A stretch of DNA of 64,000 nt from an uncultured Flavobacteriaceae bacterium. Its GTDB lineage: Bacteria; Bacteroidota; Bacteroidia; Flavobacteriales; Flavobacteriaceae. The DNA lies in contig CANNCM010000001.1 of the NCBI GenBank assembly GCA_947503105.1, positions 496,001 through 560,000 on the forward strand, in the 5' to 3' direction. The notes under the pieces are model-generated. The model was not told the DNA's origin and made no database searches. It worked only from the letters and a program-made list of their open reading frames with translations. Below, in pieces: positions 17,985 to 27,048 of the stretch (position 1 is its first letter; each line of letters opens with the position of its first letter). The position numbers and the translations under genes are program-made.

Positions 17985-18500
17985 ATGAAGAAATTAACTT
18001 TTATAGCATTATCATTAATAGTGTTTAGCTGTCAAAACAAAACAAAAGAAACCATTATCAAAGACATAGTTGGGTCCAAAAAGGATTTTGTTATTAATAT
18101 TAAATTTAAAACCAACAAGGCTGGAGAAATTAAATTGGCGCTTTACAATATAGTCCCAAACACGTCCCAAAATGCATGGATTCAAATAAATGAAGAAGTT
18201 GTTGCAACCCCAACCCTAGACAACTTAACTGCTAATTTTGGAGAAAACATATCTAATAGTTTTCGAATAGGATTTGACAATAAGACCGAAAGAAAATTTG
18301 AATTCGAGTGGATAAGAATATCCTATGGAAAAAGGGAAATAGAAATATATCCTGAAGATTTTACTCAATATTTTACACTGAATGAGTTTGTCGTTCAAAA
18401 CCCAATTTCCCTTGAATTAGAAACAAAAAAAATTAACGGCAAATACAACCCCTTACTATTTTTAAAAAAGGAATACTTAATAGATTTAAGGGAGGAATAA
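17985..18500 (+). CDS. Small lipoprotein of the polysaccharide locus (copy 2), unknown function
   Basis: Paralogue of the lipoprotein at 12026-12550. The 171-residue product has a lipoprotein signal ending LIVFSC (Cys at residue 16), then a domain of about 140 residues sharing FKTNK, LYNI, WIQIN, NISNSFRI, YG..EI.I.P, YF.LNEFV.Q, L.TKK and NP...LKKEYL with copy 1. By hand the ungapped match is about 44% identical. It ends the tagD-tagF-wzx-licD block, 10 bases after licD and 30 before the polymerase candidate. An envelope-anchored glycan-interacting role is inference only. Confidence 0.78.
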   Translation: MKKLTFIALSLIVFSCQNKTKETIIKDIVGSKKDFVINIKFKTNKAGEIKLALYNIVPNTSQNAWIQINEEVVATPTLDNLTANFGENISNSFRIGFDNKTERKFEFEWIRISYGKREIEIYPEDFTQYFTLNEFVVQNPISLELETKKINGKYNPLLFLKKEYLIDLREE

Positions 18501-18530
18501 TAGCAAAGGTTTGTTAACTATTTGAACCAT

Positions 18531-19763
18531 ATGTATATAACTGAAAAAAGATTGATAAAATGGGCACTAATGTGCAATGTTATATACGTGATGTTATTTT
18601 TTCTGGTTAGGCCCAAAGGAATTAGTATCATAAAGGTATCAATTACGCTGTTTCTTCTTCTCTCTGTATTTATGTTATTAACCCTAATTTTTAAAAATAG
18701 AAGTAAAATAAATCAAATATCCAAACCACTTAGGGGTTTGTTTTCTGTTCTGGTTTTCTGGGGTATTATTACTATGCTCAGAGGGATTTCATTTTCCCTT
18801 CAGGACTTGGTTACAAATTTTGGGAATGTATATATGGCTTGGGCTTGGGCACTACCACTAACTCTGATACTCGGACTAAAAATTGAGAATTGGACCATTG
18901 TACTTAATGTTATAAGATTGATGTTCTCGCTAATGATAATCGCCTTTTTAATATCACTAGCTTTTGACAATAGTTATTTGCAATGGGCTTGGCTCTTAAG
19001 GCCAGTTAATATGTTGCTTTTATTAGGGCTTTATAGGTTCTCTCTAATTAGTAAATTACAAGTGTGTTTAATTTTAGCTGTTTTGATTATCGTTGCTCTG
19101 CAAGTGAAGCAACGAATGGATCTATTATATTTATCAATAACTTTTTCATTTTTAATGCTAAATAAGTTAGCTTCTGCCCACATAAAAAGAGTATTTATAA
19201 AGTATATCATTTTTGGCTTTGTATTAGTAGTAACTTTGATTTTTACAGTTGGGTATGAATTGGTATCAAATTTTATAGCCTCTCTTATAGATTTTCAGGA
19301 CTCTAGGACTTTTTTGTTTAATGAATTAATGGCAGAATTAAGCTCTTTTGAGAAAATTGTAGGCCGTGGTTCATTAGGAACATACTTTAGTCAATTTATG
19401 GAACATACCAAATGGTATACTGTTGAAATACTTAAACAACCATGGTGGGGAGATGCTTCTACACGAATAACAATTGAAGTAGGTTATTTGCAAATGATAC
19501 TTAAGGGGGGGGTTACTTTAATGACCCTAAATTTTATATTTTTTATGACTGCTAGTTATACAGCAATTTTCAAATCCAACAACAGATTTATCAAGGGCTT
19601 GGGCTACTATATTTTAATAATCTCCATTTTAAGTATTGTTTCAATGAGGCCTGCTTTTACCCCAACGTTCATTTTATTTTGGATGGCAACAGGAACGGTT
19701 TTAAGTAAAAAATATAGAGAGATGAACGATGAAGAAATAAATGTCTTAATTAAATTCAAATGA
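18531..19763 (+). CDS. Candidate O-antigen polymerase (Wzy-like), multi-pass membrane protein
   Basis: The 410-residue product is very hydrophobic with roughly 10-12 membrane segments. A larger periplasmic loop lies in the second half, around EKIVGRGSLGTYFSQ to GDASTRITIEVGYLQMILKGG, the arrangement seen in Wzy proteins. These diverge too much for firm recognition by sequence. I use the ATG at 18531 rather than the TTG at 18522. Its location between wzx/licD and the glycosyltransferases, and its 4-base overlap with the GT2 gene, support polymerase. An O-antigen ligase role is the alternative, since a second protein of this class lies downstream. Confidence 0.65.
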   Translation: MYITEKRLIKWALMCNVIYVMLFFLVRPKGISIIKVSITLFLLLSVFMLLTLIFKNRSKINQISKPLRGLFSVLVFWGIITMLRGISFSLQDLVTNFGNVYMAWAWALPLTLILGLKIENWTIVLNVIRLMFSLMIIAFLISLAFDNSYLQWAWLLRPVNMLLLLGLYRFSLISKLQVCLILAVLIIVALQVKQRMDLLYLSITFSFLMLNKLASAHIKRVFIKYIIFGFVLVVTLIFTVGYELVSNFIASLIDFQDSRTFLFNELMAELSSFEKIVGRGSLGTYFSQFMEHTKWYTVEILKQPWWGDASTRITIEVGYLQMILKGGVTLMTLNFIFFMTASYTAIFKSNNRFIKGLGYYILIISILSIVSMRPAFTPTFILFWMATGTVLSKKYREMNDEEINVLIKFK

Positions 19764-20557
19764 ATAGATCCCCGCTAGTCAGTATTATAACAGTTGTGTA
19801 TAATGGAGAAAGACATCTCCAGCAAACGATAAATAGCGTTAGCAATCAAACCTATAAACCAATAGAGTATCTAATCATTGACGGAGCGTCTACAGATCGC
19901 ACCTTGGATATTATTCAATATAATGAGACCAAAATAACCCTATGGATAAGTGAATCTGACCAAGGCTTGTATGATGCAATGAATAAAGGCATCAAACTTG
20001 CTAAAGGGGAGCTAATAGGGATGATAAATAGTGACGATTGGTTCGAACCAAATGCTGTTGAGTTAATGGTTAAAGCGTTTTTAAACAACCCAACTAAAAC
20101 AATTTTCCATGCCAACAGATACGATATTGGCCTCGACAATTCTAAAGTCATAAAAAAATTTAACCCTTCATCATTTAAATTTAAGTACTATGGCATGACT
20201 TATCACCACCCCTCAATGTTTGTAGCAAAAAACGAGTACAAAAAACATTTATATAATATTAAACTTAAAGCATTCTCAGATTATCAGTTTGTCTTAGAAG
20301 CATTTTTGCAAACGCCGCAGAGTTTTTTTTATATTGACGAGGCTATTGTTAATTACAGACTTGAAGGTATAAGTGCGCAAATGTCATTTTACAACAGGTT
20401 GAAAGAGGGATTTGTTTCACGTAGAGAAGCTGGGATGTTTATATTTTCAAATTATTTCTCGTTAATTCTAAGGGCTGTTATTTTTTCATATAGTTATATT
20501 AAAGAGCTCTGTTTAAAACCTCTTAAAATTTATTCCAAAAATTTACTAAAGCTATGA
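19760..20557 (+). CDS. Family 2 glycosyltransferase
   Basis: Inverting GT-A transferase adding a sugar to the growing repeat unit on the cytoplasmic face. The 265-residue protein starts with VSIITVVYNGERHLQQTI, followed by EYLIIDGASTDRT, SESDQGLYDAMNKGI and the metal-binding NSDDWF, all typical of GT2 (WcaA-like). A C-terminal hydrophobic segment is short. The start overlaps the upstream stop (ATGA) and its end overlaps the next gene likewise. Acceptor and donor are unknown. Confidence 0.9.
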   Translation: MNRSPLVSIITVVYNGERHLQQTINSVSNQTYKPIEYLIIDGASTDRTLDIIQYNETKITLWISESDQGLYDAMNKGIKLAKGELIGMINSDDWFEPNAVELMVKAFLNNPTKTIFHANRYDIGLDNSKVIKKFNPSSFKFKYYGMTYHHPSMFVAKNEYKKHLYNIKLKAFSDYQFVLEAFLQTPQSFFYIDEAIVNYRLEGISAQMSFYNRLKEGFVSRREAGMFIFSNYFSLILRAVIFSYSYIKELCLKPLKIYSKNLLKL

Positions 20558-21747
20558 ATGAAAAAAACCAGAAAAAAATTTTAGTAATACATACCAAATA
20601 TCAATTTTTTGGAGGCGAAGACTCAGTTGTAGCACAAGAGGTTGAATTATTAAAAACGCATTATAAAGTAGAAACAATTTTTTTTCAAAATCAGTCCGGT
20701 TTATTAGGCGCTATTCAATTTTTGTTTTCAATATGGAATATCTGGAGCAGTGTCTTAGTAAAAAAAAAGCTGAAACAATTTCAACCAGACATTGTTCATG
20801 TCCATAACTGGCATTTTGCATCTGGCCCACTAATCTTTAGAACTATAAATAAATTAAAAGTTCCAGTAATATTAACTCTACACAATTATAGGCTACTGTG
20901 CCCATCAGCCACACTCTTAAATAAACGAAAATTATTTTTACAAAGTTTAAACCAAAACTTCCCTTTTAAAGCCATACAGCAACAGGTGTACAGAAACTCA
21001 TGGGTTCAAACTTTTTGGCTGGCTTTCGTCGTTTGGTTTCACAATAAGATAGGTACTTGGCAAATAATAAATAAATACATATGTTTGACTCAAAACTCAA
21101 TTAACTTATTTAAAAACTCAAAGTTAGATATCCCAAATAAAAGTTTTATAATTAAGCCAAATTTCACATTAAGAGACAATATTACAAAGAACACTGAAAC
21201 AGAAAAAAATAGTTTTTTATTTATAGGGAGACTTTCAGAAGAGAAAGGCATTAATGTTTTATTAGAATCATTTTACAAGCTTCCTTATAAACTTAAAATA
21301 GTAGGAGAAGGACCGTTGAAAAGTAAAGTTGTACAAGCAGTAAAACATAATAGCAATATTGAGTATTTAGGGACTTTAAACAAAAAAAACATAAATTTAG
21401 AATTACAAAAAACAGAAGCTTTAATATTTCCATCCATTTGGAATGAGACATTTGGAATGGTTATTATTGAGGCATTTTCAAATAAATGTGCAGTGATTTC
21501 AAGTAATATTGGCGCCCCACTCTCTATTATCAAAAATAATAAAAATGGAATTCATTTTAAGTATGGAAATTCTGATGATCTCATCAGAATTATTCACAAA
21601 TGGATGAAACTTTCATTAAATGAAAAAGATAAGATTAGAAATAATGCATATGACTCTTATGAAAAATTATATTCAAAACAAAGACAAAAACAATATTTTA
21701 GATTAATAATTAATAACATTCTTAAAGATAATACTCAATTAACTTGA
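20554..21747 (+). CDS. Family 4 glycosyltransferase
   Basis: Retaining GT-B transferase. The 397-residue protein has an N-terminal acceptor domain starting ILVIHTKYQFFGGEDSVV. The C-terminal donor domain shows FIGRLSEEKGINVLLESF, LKIVGEGP and the E-x7-E region NETFGMVIIEAF, followed by GAPLSII. These are the signatures of GT4 enzymes. It overlaps the GT2 gene by 4 bases and its stop overlaps the TTG start of the next gene, consistent with coupled translation in one operon. Sugar specificity cannot be read from the sequence. Confidence 0.92.
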   Translation: MNEKNQKKILVIHTKYQFFGGEDSVVAQEVELLKTHYKVETIFFQNQSGLLGAIQFLFSIWNIWSSVLVKKKLKQFQPDIVHVHNWHFASGPLIFRTINKLKVPVILTLHNYRLLCPSATLLNKRKLFLQSLNQNFPFKAIQQQVYRNSWVQTFWLAFVVWFHNKIGTWQIINKYICLTQNSINLFKNSKLDIPNKSFIIKPNFTLRDNITKNTETEKNSFLFIGRLSEEKGINVLLESFYKLPYKLKIVGEGPLKSKVVQAVKHNSNIEYLGTLNKKNINLELQKTEALIFPSIWNETFGMVIIEAFSNKCAVISSNIGAPLSIIKNNKNGIHFKYGNSDDLIRIIHKWMKLSLNEKDKIRNNAYDSYEKLYSKQRQKQYFRLIINNILKDNTQLT

Positions 21748-22475
21748 AAACAATTTCAATTCAAGACTACAATATTTATGCAGATGACATTGGAACAATT
21801 TCCATAAATGAGCACCATATGACTGTAATTAACACCATCAATGCTCATTCTTATATTGTTGCTAAAACTGACAAGCGGTTTAAAAAAGCCTTAACAGATA
21901 GTGATATACTATTGCCTGATGGTGAAGGTATTGTTTTTATGGCCTCTAAAATTAAAAAGGAGAATATTAATAAAATTGCTGGATCAGATATTCACGAACA
22001 TCTTTTAAATATAGCAGAACAAAATAAGTTAAAATGTTTCTATTTAGGTTCAAGCCAAACCACATTACAATTAATAAAAGAAAAGCTAGAAAATCATTAT
22101 AAAAATATACGATTCGATTTTTTTTCTCCTCCGTTTAAAACTGAGTTTACAGATTTTGATAACCGTCAAATGATTTCAAAGGTAAATGCTTTCCAGCCCG
22201 ATATTTTATTTGTTGGCATGACAGCACCAAAGCAGGAAAAATGGGTTTTTGAAAACAAAAATCAAATCAAATCTAGAGTAATTTGCTCTATTGGAGCTGT
22301 TTTTGATTTTATTGCAGAAACGAAAAGAAGAGCACCAAATTTGATGATAAAACTTAAAATGGAGTGGCTATACAGGAGTTTTACCGCCTGGAGGTTGACT
22401 AAGCGATATTTGTACTCAACGCCTCTATTTTTATGGGAAGTTTTTAAGCTGAAATATTTTTCAAAAAGCGAATGA
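21744..22475 (+). CDS. WecG/TagA/CpsF family (GT26) glycosyltransferase
   Basis: Transfers N-acetylmannosamine or a related sugar (ManNAcA in WecG, ManNAc in TagA) to lipid-linked GlcNAc. Motifs in the 243-residue protein are the early HHMTVINTINAHSYIVAKTD region, DILLPDGEGIVF (conserved Asp), and AGSDI. Also present are CFYLGSS and FVGMTAPKQEKW, and a basic C-terminal RRAPNLMIKLKMEWLYR membrane-targeting tail. The TTG start lies in a TTGA overlap with the GT4 gene. TagA being a teichoic-acid linkage-unit enzyme fits the glycerol-phosphate theme of the locus. Confidence 0.92.
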   Translation: MKTISIQDYNIYADDIGTISINEHHMTVINTINAHSYIVAKTDKRFKKALTDSDILLPDGEGIVFMASKIKKENINKIAGSDIHEHLLNIAEQNKLKCFYLGSSQTTLQLIKEKLENHYKNIRFDFFSPPFKTEFTDFDNRQMISKVNAFQPDILFVGMTAPKQEKWVFENKNQIKSRVICSIGAVFDFIAETKRRAPNLMIKLKMEWLYRSFTAWRLTKRYLYSTPLFLWEVFKLKYFSKSE

Positions 22476-23656
22476 CAATACAGAGCCAATATTATATGTT
22501 AAGACATCTAATAAATGAAAAAGATTTTTCATTTATTGCTTTGATTCTCACGTTTTTTTTATTGCCATTATCAATAAATTTAAGCTCCATAGCATTTGTA
22601 GTCGCTGCAGTGCTTAAAATCTATCAAAGTACGCTTTTACAATTTAAATTATTTTATTCTGAATCAGTGCGGCAATCTTGTGTTTTTGCGCTATGTTTTT
22701 TTTGTTACATTATCGCCAACTCGATTATTCAAAAAGATATTCAATACACTGTTGCTGAATTTGACAGGCAATTTCAGCATTATGCCTTATTATTTATAGC
22801 CCCCATGCTATTAAGAGAATATAGTTTTAATAAACTATTAATCATATCATTATCGTATGGTTTGACTATCGCAATAGGGTATGTTTTATTTGTTTGTATA
22901 ATCACAAACACTACATTTGATCAATTTGCTATACAATATTATTTAGATCTGCATCATACTTATTTATCATTGTTTTTACTCTTTATCATAAATCAGTTAA
23001 TGGCATTTGTAACTGAAAAAGGCATGAAGTTTAATTGGCTTACAGCAATCTCAATCGCTACTTTTTTCTTTATTACTTTTTGGTTACTTTACAGTGTAAA
23101 TAGCAAAGTTTCTATTCTTGTATTTGTCTTTCTTGTCATTTTTTATTTAGCCCCAAAGTTATCTAATAAAACAGCAGTTAAATATGGATTTGTGTTCTTA
23201 ATATTAGCACTATCAATCTATATGTTCACCTCACAGCTTGAGCAAAGTTATATAGATGCTTTAGAATATAGAACTCAAATTTGGGAGGCAGCAATTGAGG
23301 CGATAAAGCAGAAACCCTTTTTTGGAAATTTACAAGATTCTGAAAAAAATGTAATTAACCTTCAACATTATTTGAACGGGAAATATTATTTTTTAGACTC
23401 TAATTTAAATAGTCATAATCAGTACCTCTCAATTACTTTAAAATTTGGCCTTATTGGGTTGATTATTTTTTTTATTTATCTATTTCATTGTTGTATATCA
23501 GTGTACAAAAAAAATTCATCAAACCAAAGATTATTTACAGGGTTCTTGCTAATCATGTTTACCATCTTTATCATTGAAAATATTTTAGTAAGACACCACG
23601 GAATAATATTATTCGCTTTTGGTGTTAATTATTTCCTTATCTCTAAAAACGAATGA
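22472..23656 (+). CDS. O-antigen ligase family protein (WaaL/Wzy_C type)
   Basis: The 394-residue membrane protein has about 10-12 helices and a large periplasmic loop containing NSHNQYL (His at about residue 315), the motif of the Wzy_C/O-antigen ligase domain. YRTQIWEAAIEAIKQKPFFG lies before it. WaaL-type members move the finished glycan from undecaprenyl diphosphate to lipid A core in the periplasm; other members are polymerases. Because a Wzy candidate lies upstream, ligase is the preferred reading here. It overlaps its neighbours by 4 bases on both sides. Confidence 0.82.
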   Translation: MTIQSQYYMLRHLINEKDFSFIALILTFFLLPLSINLSSIAFVVAAVLKIYQSTLLQFKLFYSESVRQSCVFALCFFCYIIANSIIQKDIQYTVAEFDRQFQHYALLFIAPMLLREYSFNKLLIISLSYGLTIAIGYVLFVCIITNTTFDQFAIQYYLDLHHTYLSLFLLFIINQLMAFVTEKGMKFNWLTAISIATFFFITFWLLYSVNSKVSILVFVFLVIFYLAPKLSNKTAVKYGFVFLILALSIYMFTSQLEQSYIDALEYRTQIWEAAIEAIKQKPFFGNLQDSEKNVINLQHYLNGKYYFLDSNLNSHNQYLSITLKFGLIGLIIFFIYLFHCCISVYKKNSSNQRLFTGFLLIMFTIFIIENILVRHHGIILFAFGVNYFLISKNE

Positions 23657-24567
23657 AAGGGTTTAAAATCGTTATTTTTTTCTTATTCAGTATTAGTGGT
23701 TTTTCACAGGATGTTCAGACCCTAGTAGACTCTGATTTTGGCATTAGAGATTTTATAATGCACAACGACTCTATCACCTTCTTGAAAAAGAGAAATATTT
23801 ACTTAACCGAACCAAAAACCGGAACGCAACACAATTATTTTATTGGCGGTTACGGTCTGAAGTTTTACTTGGACGACGAATCAAATACAATAATATCGGG
23901 TTCAAATGAGTTAGAAAGAAATGTATCCTCGGTTAGGTTTTATGATATAAACAAATCAAGTGTTACCAATACCTATTACAACAAAGAATCGAGGTTATTA
24001 GATTTCTTGGTTGTGCCAGAAAAAGAATTTTTTGTGGCTAGTCTGATTGAAAACAAAATTATTTTTATTGACTACAGTAAAAAACCAATGTACACTAAAA
24101 TAATTGAAATCAAGCTAAATGCATTTTGTCGAAAATTGGTATACATTAAGGACTCACTTTATTTTGTTACTGATAAAGGCGAGTTTTTTTCTTACAATTT
24201 AACCACTAACGAACAACAACTCATTCACAAAGATGAGGAGCTAGTGACAGATTTTTTAATTCAAGAACAAGACTTAATATATTCATCTCTCAATGGTGTA
24301 ATAATTAGGCATAATTTATTAACAAGGCAAGAACAAAAGATCAATTTAAGCGATGATTTTATTACTCATTTAGCCCTTTACAATAACAATGGATTGATCT
24401 GCGGAAGCTGGAAAGGCAACATATACAAGATTGAAAAACATAAATTTTCTATTCAAATTAGTATGCCAATACACTCTGGGCCTGTTTTTAAAATCATAGA
24501 ACAAGAAAAAGGTGTTTTTCTCTCTTCAAGTTTAGACACCACAATAAAGAAATGGCAGTTAAACTAA
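23653..24567 (+). CDS. Secreted WD40-like beta-propeller protein, unknown function
   Basis: The 304-residue product starts with a signal peptide (FKIVIFFLFSISGFSQ, cleavage probably after Ser/Gln at residues 17-19). The rest is built of repeated beta-strand units of about 40 residues, ending with SSSLDTTIKKWQLN, a recognisable WD40 repeat end. Inner units read like DSLYFVTDKGEFFSYNL and NGLICGSWKGNIYKIE. It lacks a lipobox and membrane helices, so it should be periplasmic or secreted. The gene overlaps the ligase gene by 4 bases and closes the operon before a hairpin, so a role in glycan assembly or recognition is suspected but unproven. Confidence 0.75.
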   Translation: MKGFKIVIFFLFSISGFSQDVQTLVDSDFGIRDFIMHNDSITFLKKRNIYLTEPKTGTQHNYFIGGYGLKFYLDDESNTIISGSNELERNVSSVRFYDINKSSVTNTYYNKESRLLDFLVVPEKEFFVASLIENKIIFIDYSKKPMYTKIIEIKLNAFCRKLVYIKDSLYFVTDKGEFFSYNLTTNEQQLIHKDEELVTDFLIQEQDLIYSSLNGVIIRHNLLTRQEQKINLSDDFITHLALYNNNGLICGSWKGNIYKIEKHKFSIQISMPIHSGPVFKIIEQEKGVFLSSSLDTTIKKWQLN

Positions 24568-24618
24568 ACATACAACCGTACTATTTCAAACTATAAACCA
24601 ATTGTTCTATAAATTTAA

Positions 24619-24651
24619 AAAGAGTTTTTAATTTGTATGAGATAACTCTTT
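24619..24651 (+). terminator. Weak terminator-like hairpin after the polysaccharide operon
   Basis: AAAGAGTT (24619-24626) is complementary to AACTCTTT (24644-24651), with a 17-base loop. The stem is A/T-rich and followed by few T residues, so termination would be weak. It marks the break between the variable glycan operon and the next promoter. Confidence 0.35.
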
Positions 24652-24669
24652 CAAACCAAACAATCTAAT

Positions 24670-24677
24670 TATATTTG
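24670..24677 (+). promoter_or_regulatory. Candidate -7 box (TATATTTG) for the UDP-glucuronate decarboxylase operon
   Basis: Perfect TAnnTTTG match 19 bases upstream of the ATG at 24697, in the 129-base gap after the polysaccharide operon. No clear -33 TTG. Confidence 0.5.
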
Positions 24678-24696
24678 GCATGACAAATAGATTATC

Positions 24697-25686
24697 ATGT
24701 CCAAAACCGTTCTTATCACTGGTGCCGCAGGCTTTTTAGGGTCACACCTCTGTGATCGCTTTATTGCTGAGGGCTTTCGTGTGATTGGCATGGACAATTA
24801 TATTACTGGAGATCAAGACAATATTCAGCACCTTTTTAAGCACCCCAGTTTTGAGTTTATAGAACATGATGTTACGAATCATATTAATATTGCACAACCT
24901 ATAGATTATATCTTACATTTTGCTTCTCCAGCCAGTCCCATTGATTATCTTAAAATCCCTATTCAAACTCTGAAAGTAGGGTCTTTAGGCACACATAATT
25001 TATTAGGTTTAGCAAAAGCCAAAAATGCCCGTATTCTTATCGCCTCGACCTCAGAAGTCTATGGCGATCCGCTAGTACATCCACAGTCAGAAGAATACTA
25101 TGGTAATGTCAGCTCCATTGGCCCTCGTGGGGTTTACGACGAAGCCAAACGCTTTCAAGAAGCATTGACCATGGCCTATCACCGTTTTCATGGATTAGAG
25201 ACTCGCATTGCACGAATTTTTAATACCTATGGTCCTCGTATGCGTCTCAACGACGGTCGAGTGATCCCTGCCTTTATGGGGCAATCCTTAAGAGAAGAGC
25301 CGCTTACCGTTTTTGGTGATGGCAGCCAAACCCGTTCATTCTGTTATGTCGATGATTTGACAGAAGGCATTTATCGCCTACTGTTTAGCGATTATACTTT
25401 ACCCGTAAATCTTGGCAACCCCGATGAAATTACAATTTTGGATTTTGCTCAAGAAATTTTAGCCCTTAGCAACAGCCATCAAGGGATAAAGTTTAAACCA
25501 CTTCCAACAGATGACCCTTTAAAACGCCAACCCGATATAAGTTTAGCAAAAAAAATATTAAATTGGACGCCTAAAGTCAAGCGAAGTGAAGGCATGAAAA
25601 AGACATTGGAATATTTTAGAACATTACCCGAATCAAAACTTTTTAAAGTCGATCATAAAGACTTTTCTAAACACATCAAACCCTAA
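24697..25686 (+). CDS. UDP-glucuronate decarboxylase (UDP-xylose synthase)
   Basis: Extended SDR that decarboxylates UDP-glucuronic acid to UDP-xylose (or a 4-keto pentose). The 329-residue protein has the NAD loop [38 protein letters not shown] (diagnostic of this family), STSEVYGDP, and the catalytic [36 protein letters not shown] and NLGNPDEI follow. The next gene begins at the base after its stop codon, indicating tight coupling with the sugar-phosphate transferase. Xylose or a derived sugar may enter the surface glycan. Confidence 0.93.
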   Translation: MSKTVLITGAAGFLGSHLCDRFIAEGFRVIGMDNYITGDQDNIQHLFKHPSFEFIEHDVTNHINIAQPIDYILHFASPASPIDYLKIPIQTLKVGSLGTHNLLGLAKAKNARILIASTSEVYGDPLVHPQSEEYYGNVSSIGPRGVYDEAKRFQEALTMAYHRFHGLETRIARIFNTYGPRMRLNDGRVIPAFMGQSLREEPLTVFGDGSQTRSFCYVDDLTEGIYRLLFSDYTLPVNLGNPDEITILDFAQEILALSNSHQGIKFKPLPTDDPLKRQPDISLAKKILNWTPKVKRSEGMKKTLEYFRTLPESKLFKVDHKDFSKHIKP

Positions 25687-27045
25687 GTGAGTACTTTTAG
25701 ACAAGGACGTTATTCATGGCTGATTAAGCCCATTTTCTACACTTTTGATATCATAGTGATCAATCTTGTAGCGGTGCTATGGCTATTGCCTCAAGTTCCT
25801 GTCGCCAAGTTTATAATGATCATTACTTTGGGATGGGTTGTTACTGTCCTGATTTCAAAATTCTACGAAGTTCATCGCTATTCTAGTGTTATTCGTGTAT
25901 TCAATCTCATCATAAGACAAGGATTGTTTTTCACACTAATAATGTTTGCTTATGCAGGCATTTTTCCTCAAAACGACATTAATCCTAACAATATACTCAA
26001 ATATGTAATTATTTGTTTTGTATTAATTTCTTTTTTTAAATACACGCTGTTTTTTCTTTTAAAAAATTACCGCGCATATTTAAAAGGAAACACTCGAAAA
26101 ACAATAATTCTTGGAGAGAGCAAACAAGCTAAAAACCTAGAAGATTTTTTTAAGAACACCCCAGAGTCTGGCTTTATCAACACCAAATTAGTTTCTTTTA
26201 AAAACAGAAAAAAAGTAGATTTAAACGCGCTTTTTGAGTTTATTAAAGCTGAAAATGTGGATGAAATCTATTGTGCACTTTCAGAACTAGACCCTGCCGA
26301 TGTCAAGGCCATCACAAAATTTGCAGATAATAATTTGAAAGTAGTCAAATTTGTACCAGAGCAAAATACAGTTTTAAATAAAGAGTTAAAGCGTGATTTT
26401 TATGGCCTTGTTCCCGTTCTAAAATTTAGATCCATTCCTTTAGATGACTCCTTTAACTTGGCGATAAAACGTTTTTTTGATCTTCTTTTTTCACTATTCG
26501 TCATAATATTTATTATGTCTTGGCTTACACCACTGTTGGCCCTACTGATCAAAATAGAATCTAGAGGCCCTGTGTTTTTTACGCAAAAAAGAAATGGATA
26601 TAATTATAAAACTTTTAATTGTTTCAAATTTAGATCCATGGTACCCAACAAAAAGGCAGATATCATACAAGTCTCAAAAGCAGATCAACGCATAACTAAA
26701 GTTGGAAAATTTATTCGCCAAACGAGTATAGACGAACTCCCTCAATTCTTAAATGTATTTATTGGCGATATGTCCGTCGTTGGGCCACGCCCACACATGA
26801 TAAGCCATACAGAAATGTATGCCAATAAAGTTGATAAATTTATGGTAAGGCATTTTGTAAAACCAGGAATTACAGGCCTTGCACAAGTGAGTGGCTACAG
26901 AGGTGAAGTCGAGTCTGACAAAGACATTATTGGCCGCGTTCGCTATGACATTTTTTATATCGAAAATTGGTCCTTACTTTTGGACATTAAAATTATTATT
27001 CAAACCATAGTTAAAGCCATTAAAGGCGACGAAAAAGCATATTAA
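25687..27045 (+). CDS. Polyprenyl-phosphate sugar-1-phosphate transferase (WbaP/WcaJ-like)
   Basis: Initiates surface glycan synthesis by moving a sugar-1-phosphate from a UDP-sugar to undecaprenyl phosphate. The 452-residue protein has four or five N-terminal membrane segments (residues 10-135), a Rossmann-like cytoplasmic domain (about 135-245), and a re-entrant hydrophobic segment. The catalytic C-terminal domain follows with FFTQKRNGYNYKTFNCFKFR, the TSIDELPQFLNV motif, VVGPRPH and KPGITGLAQVSGYR. The start is GTG at 25687, immediately after the upstream stop. It is the only initiating transferase in the window, so it probably serves the locus upstream. Confidence 0.93.
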   Translation: MSTFRQGRYSWLIKPIFYTFDIIVINLVAVLWLLPQVPVAKFIMIITLGWVVTVLISKFYEVHRYSSVIRVFNLIIRQGLFFTLIMFAYAGIFPQNDINPNNILKYVIICFVLISFFKYTLFFLLKNYRAYLKGNTRKTIILGESKQAKNLEDFFKNTPESGFINTKLVSFKNRKKVDLNALFEFIKAENVDEIYCALSELDPADVKAITKFADNNLKVVKFVPEQNTVLNKELKRDFYGLVPVLKFRSIPLDDSFNLAIKRFFDLLFSLFVIIFIMSWLTPLLALLIKIESRGPVFFTQKRNGYNYKTFNCFKFRSMVPNKKADIIQVSKADQRITKVGKFIRQTSIDELPQFLNVFIGDMSVVGPRPHMISHTEMYANKVDKFMVRHFVKPGITGLAQVSGYRGEVESDKDIIGRVRYDIFYIENWSLLLDIKIIIQTIVKAIKGDEKAY

Positions 27046-27048
27046 TCA

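Noticed and set aside
7324..27045. Prophage, integrative element or transposase around the polysaccharide locus
   Set aside because: No integrase, transposase, tRNA gene or terminal repeats found; only composition differs.
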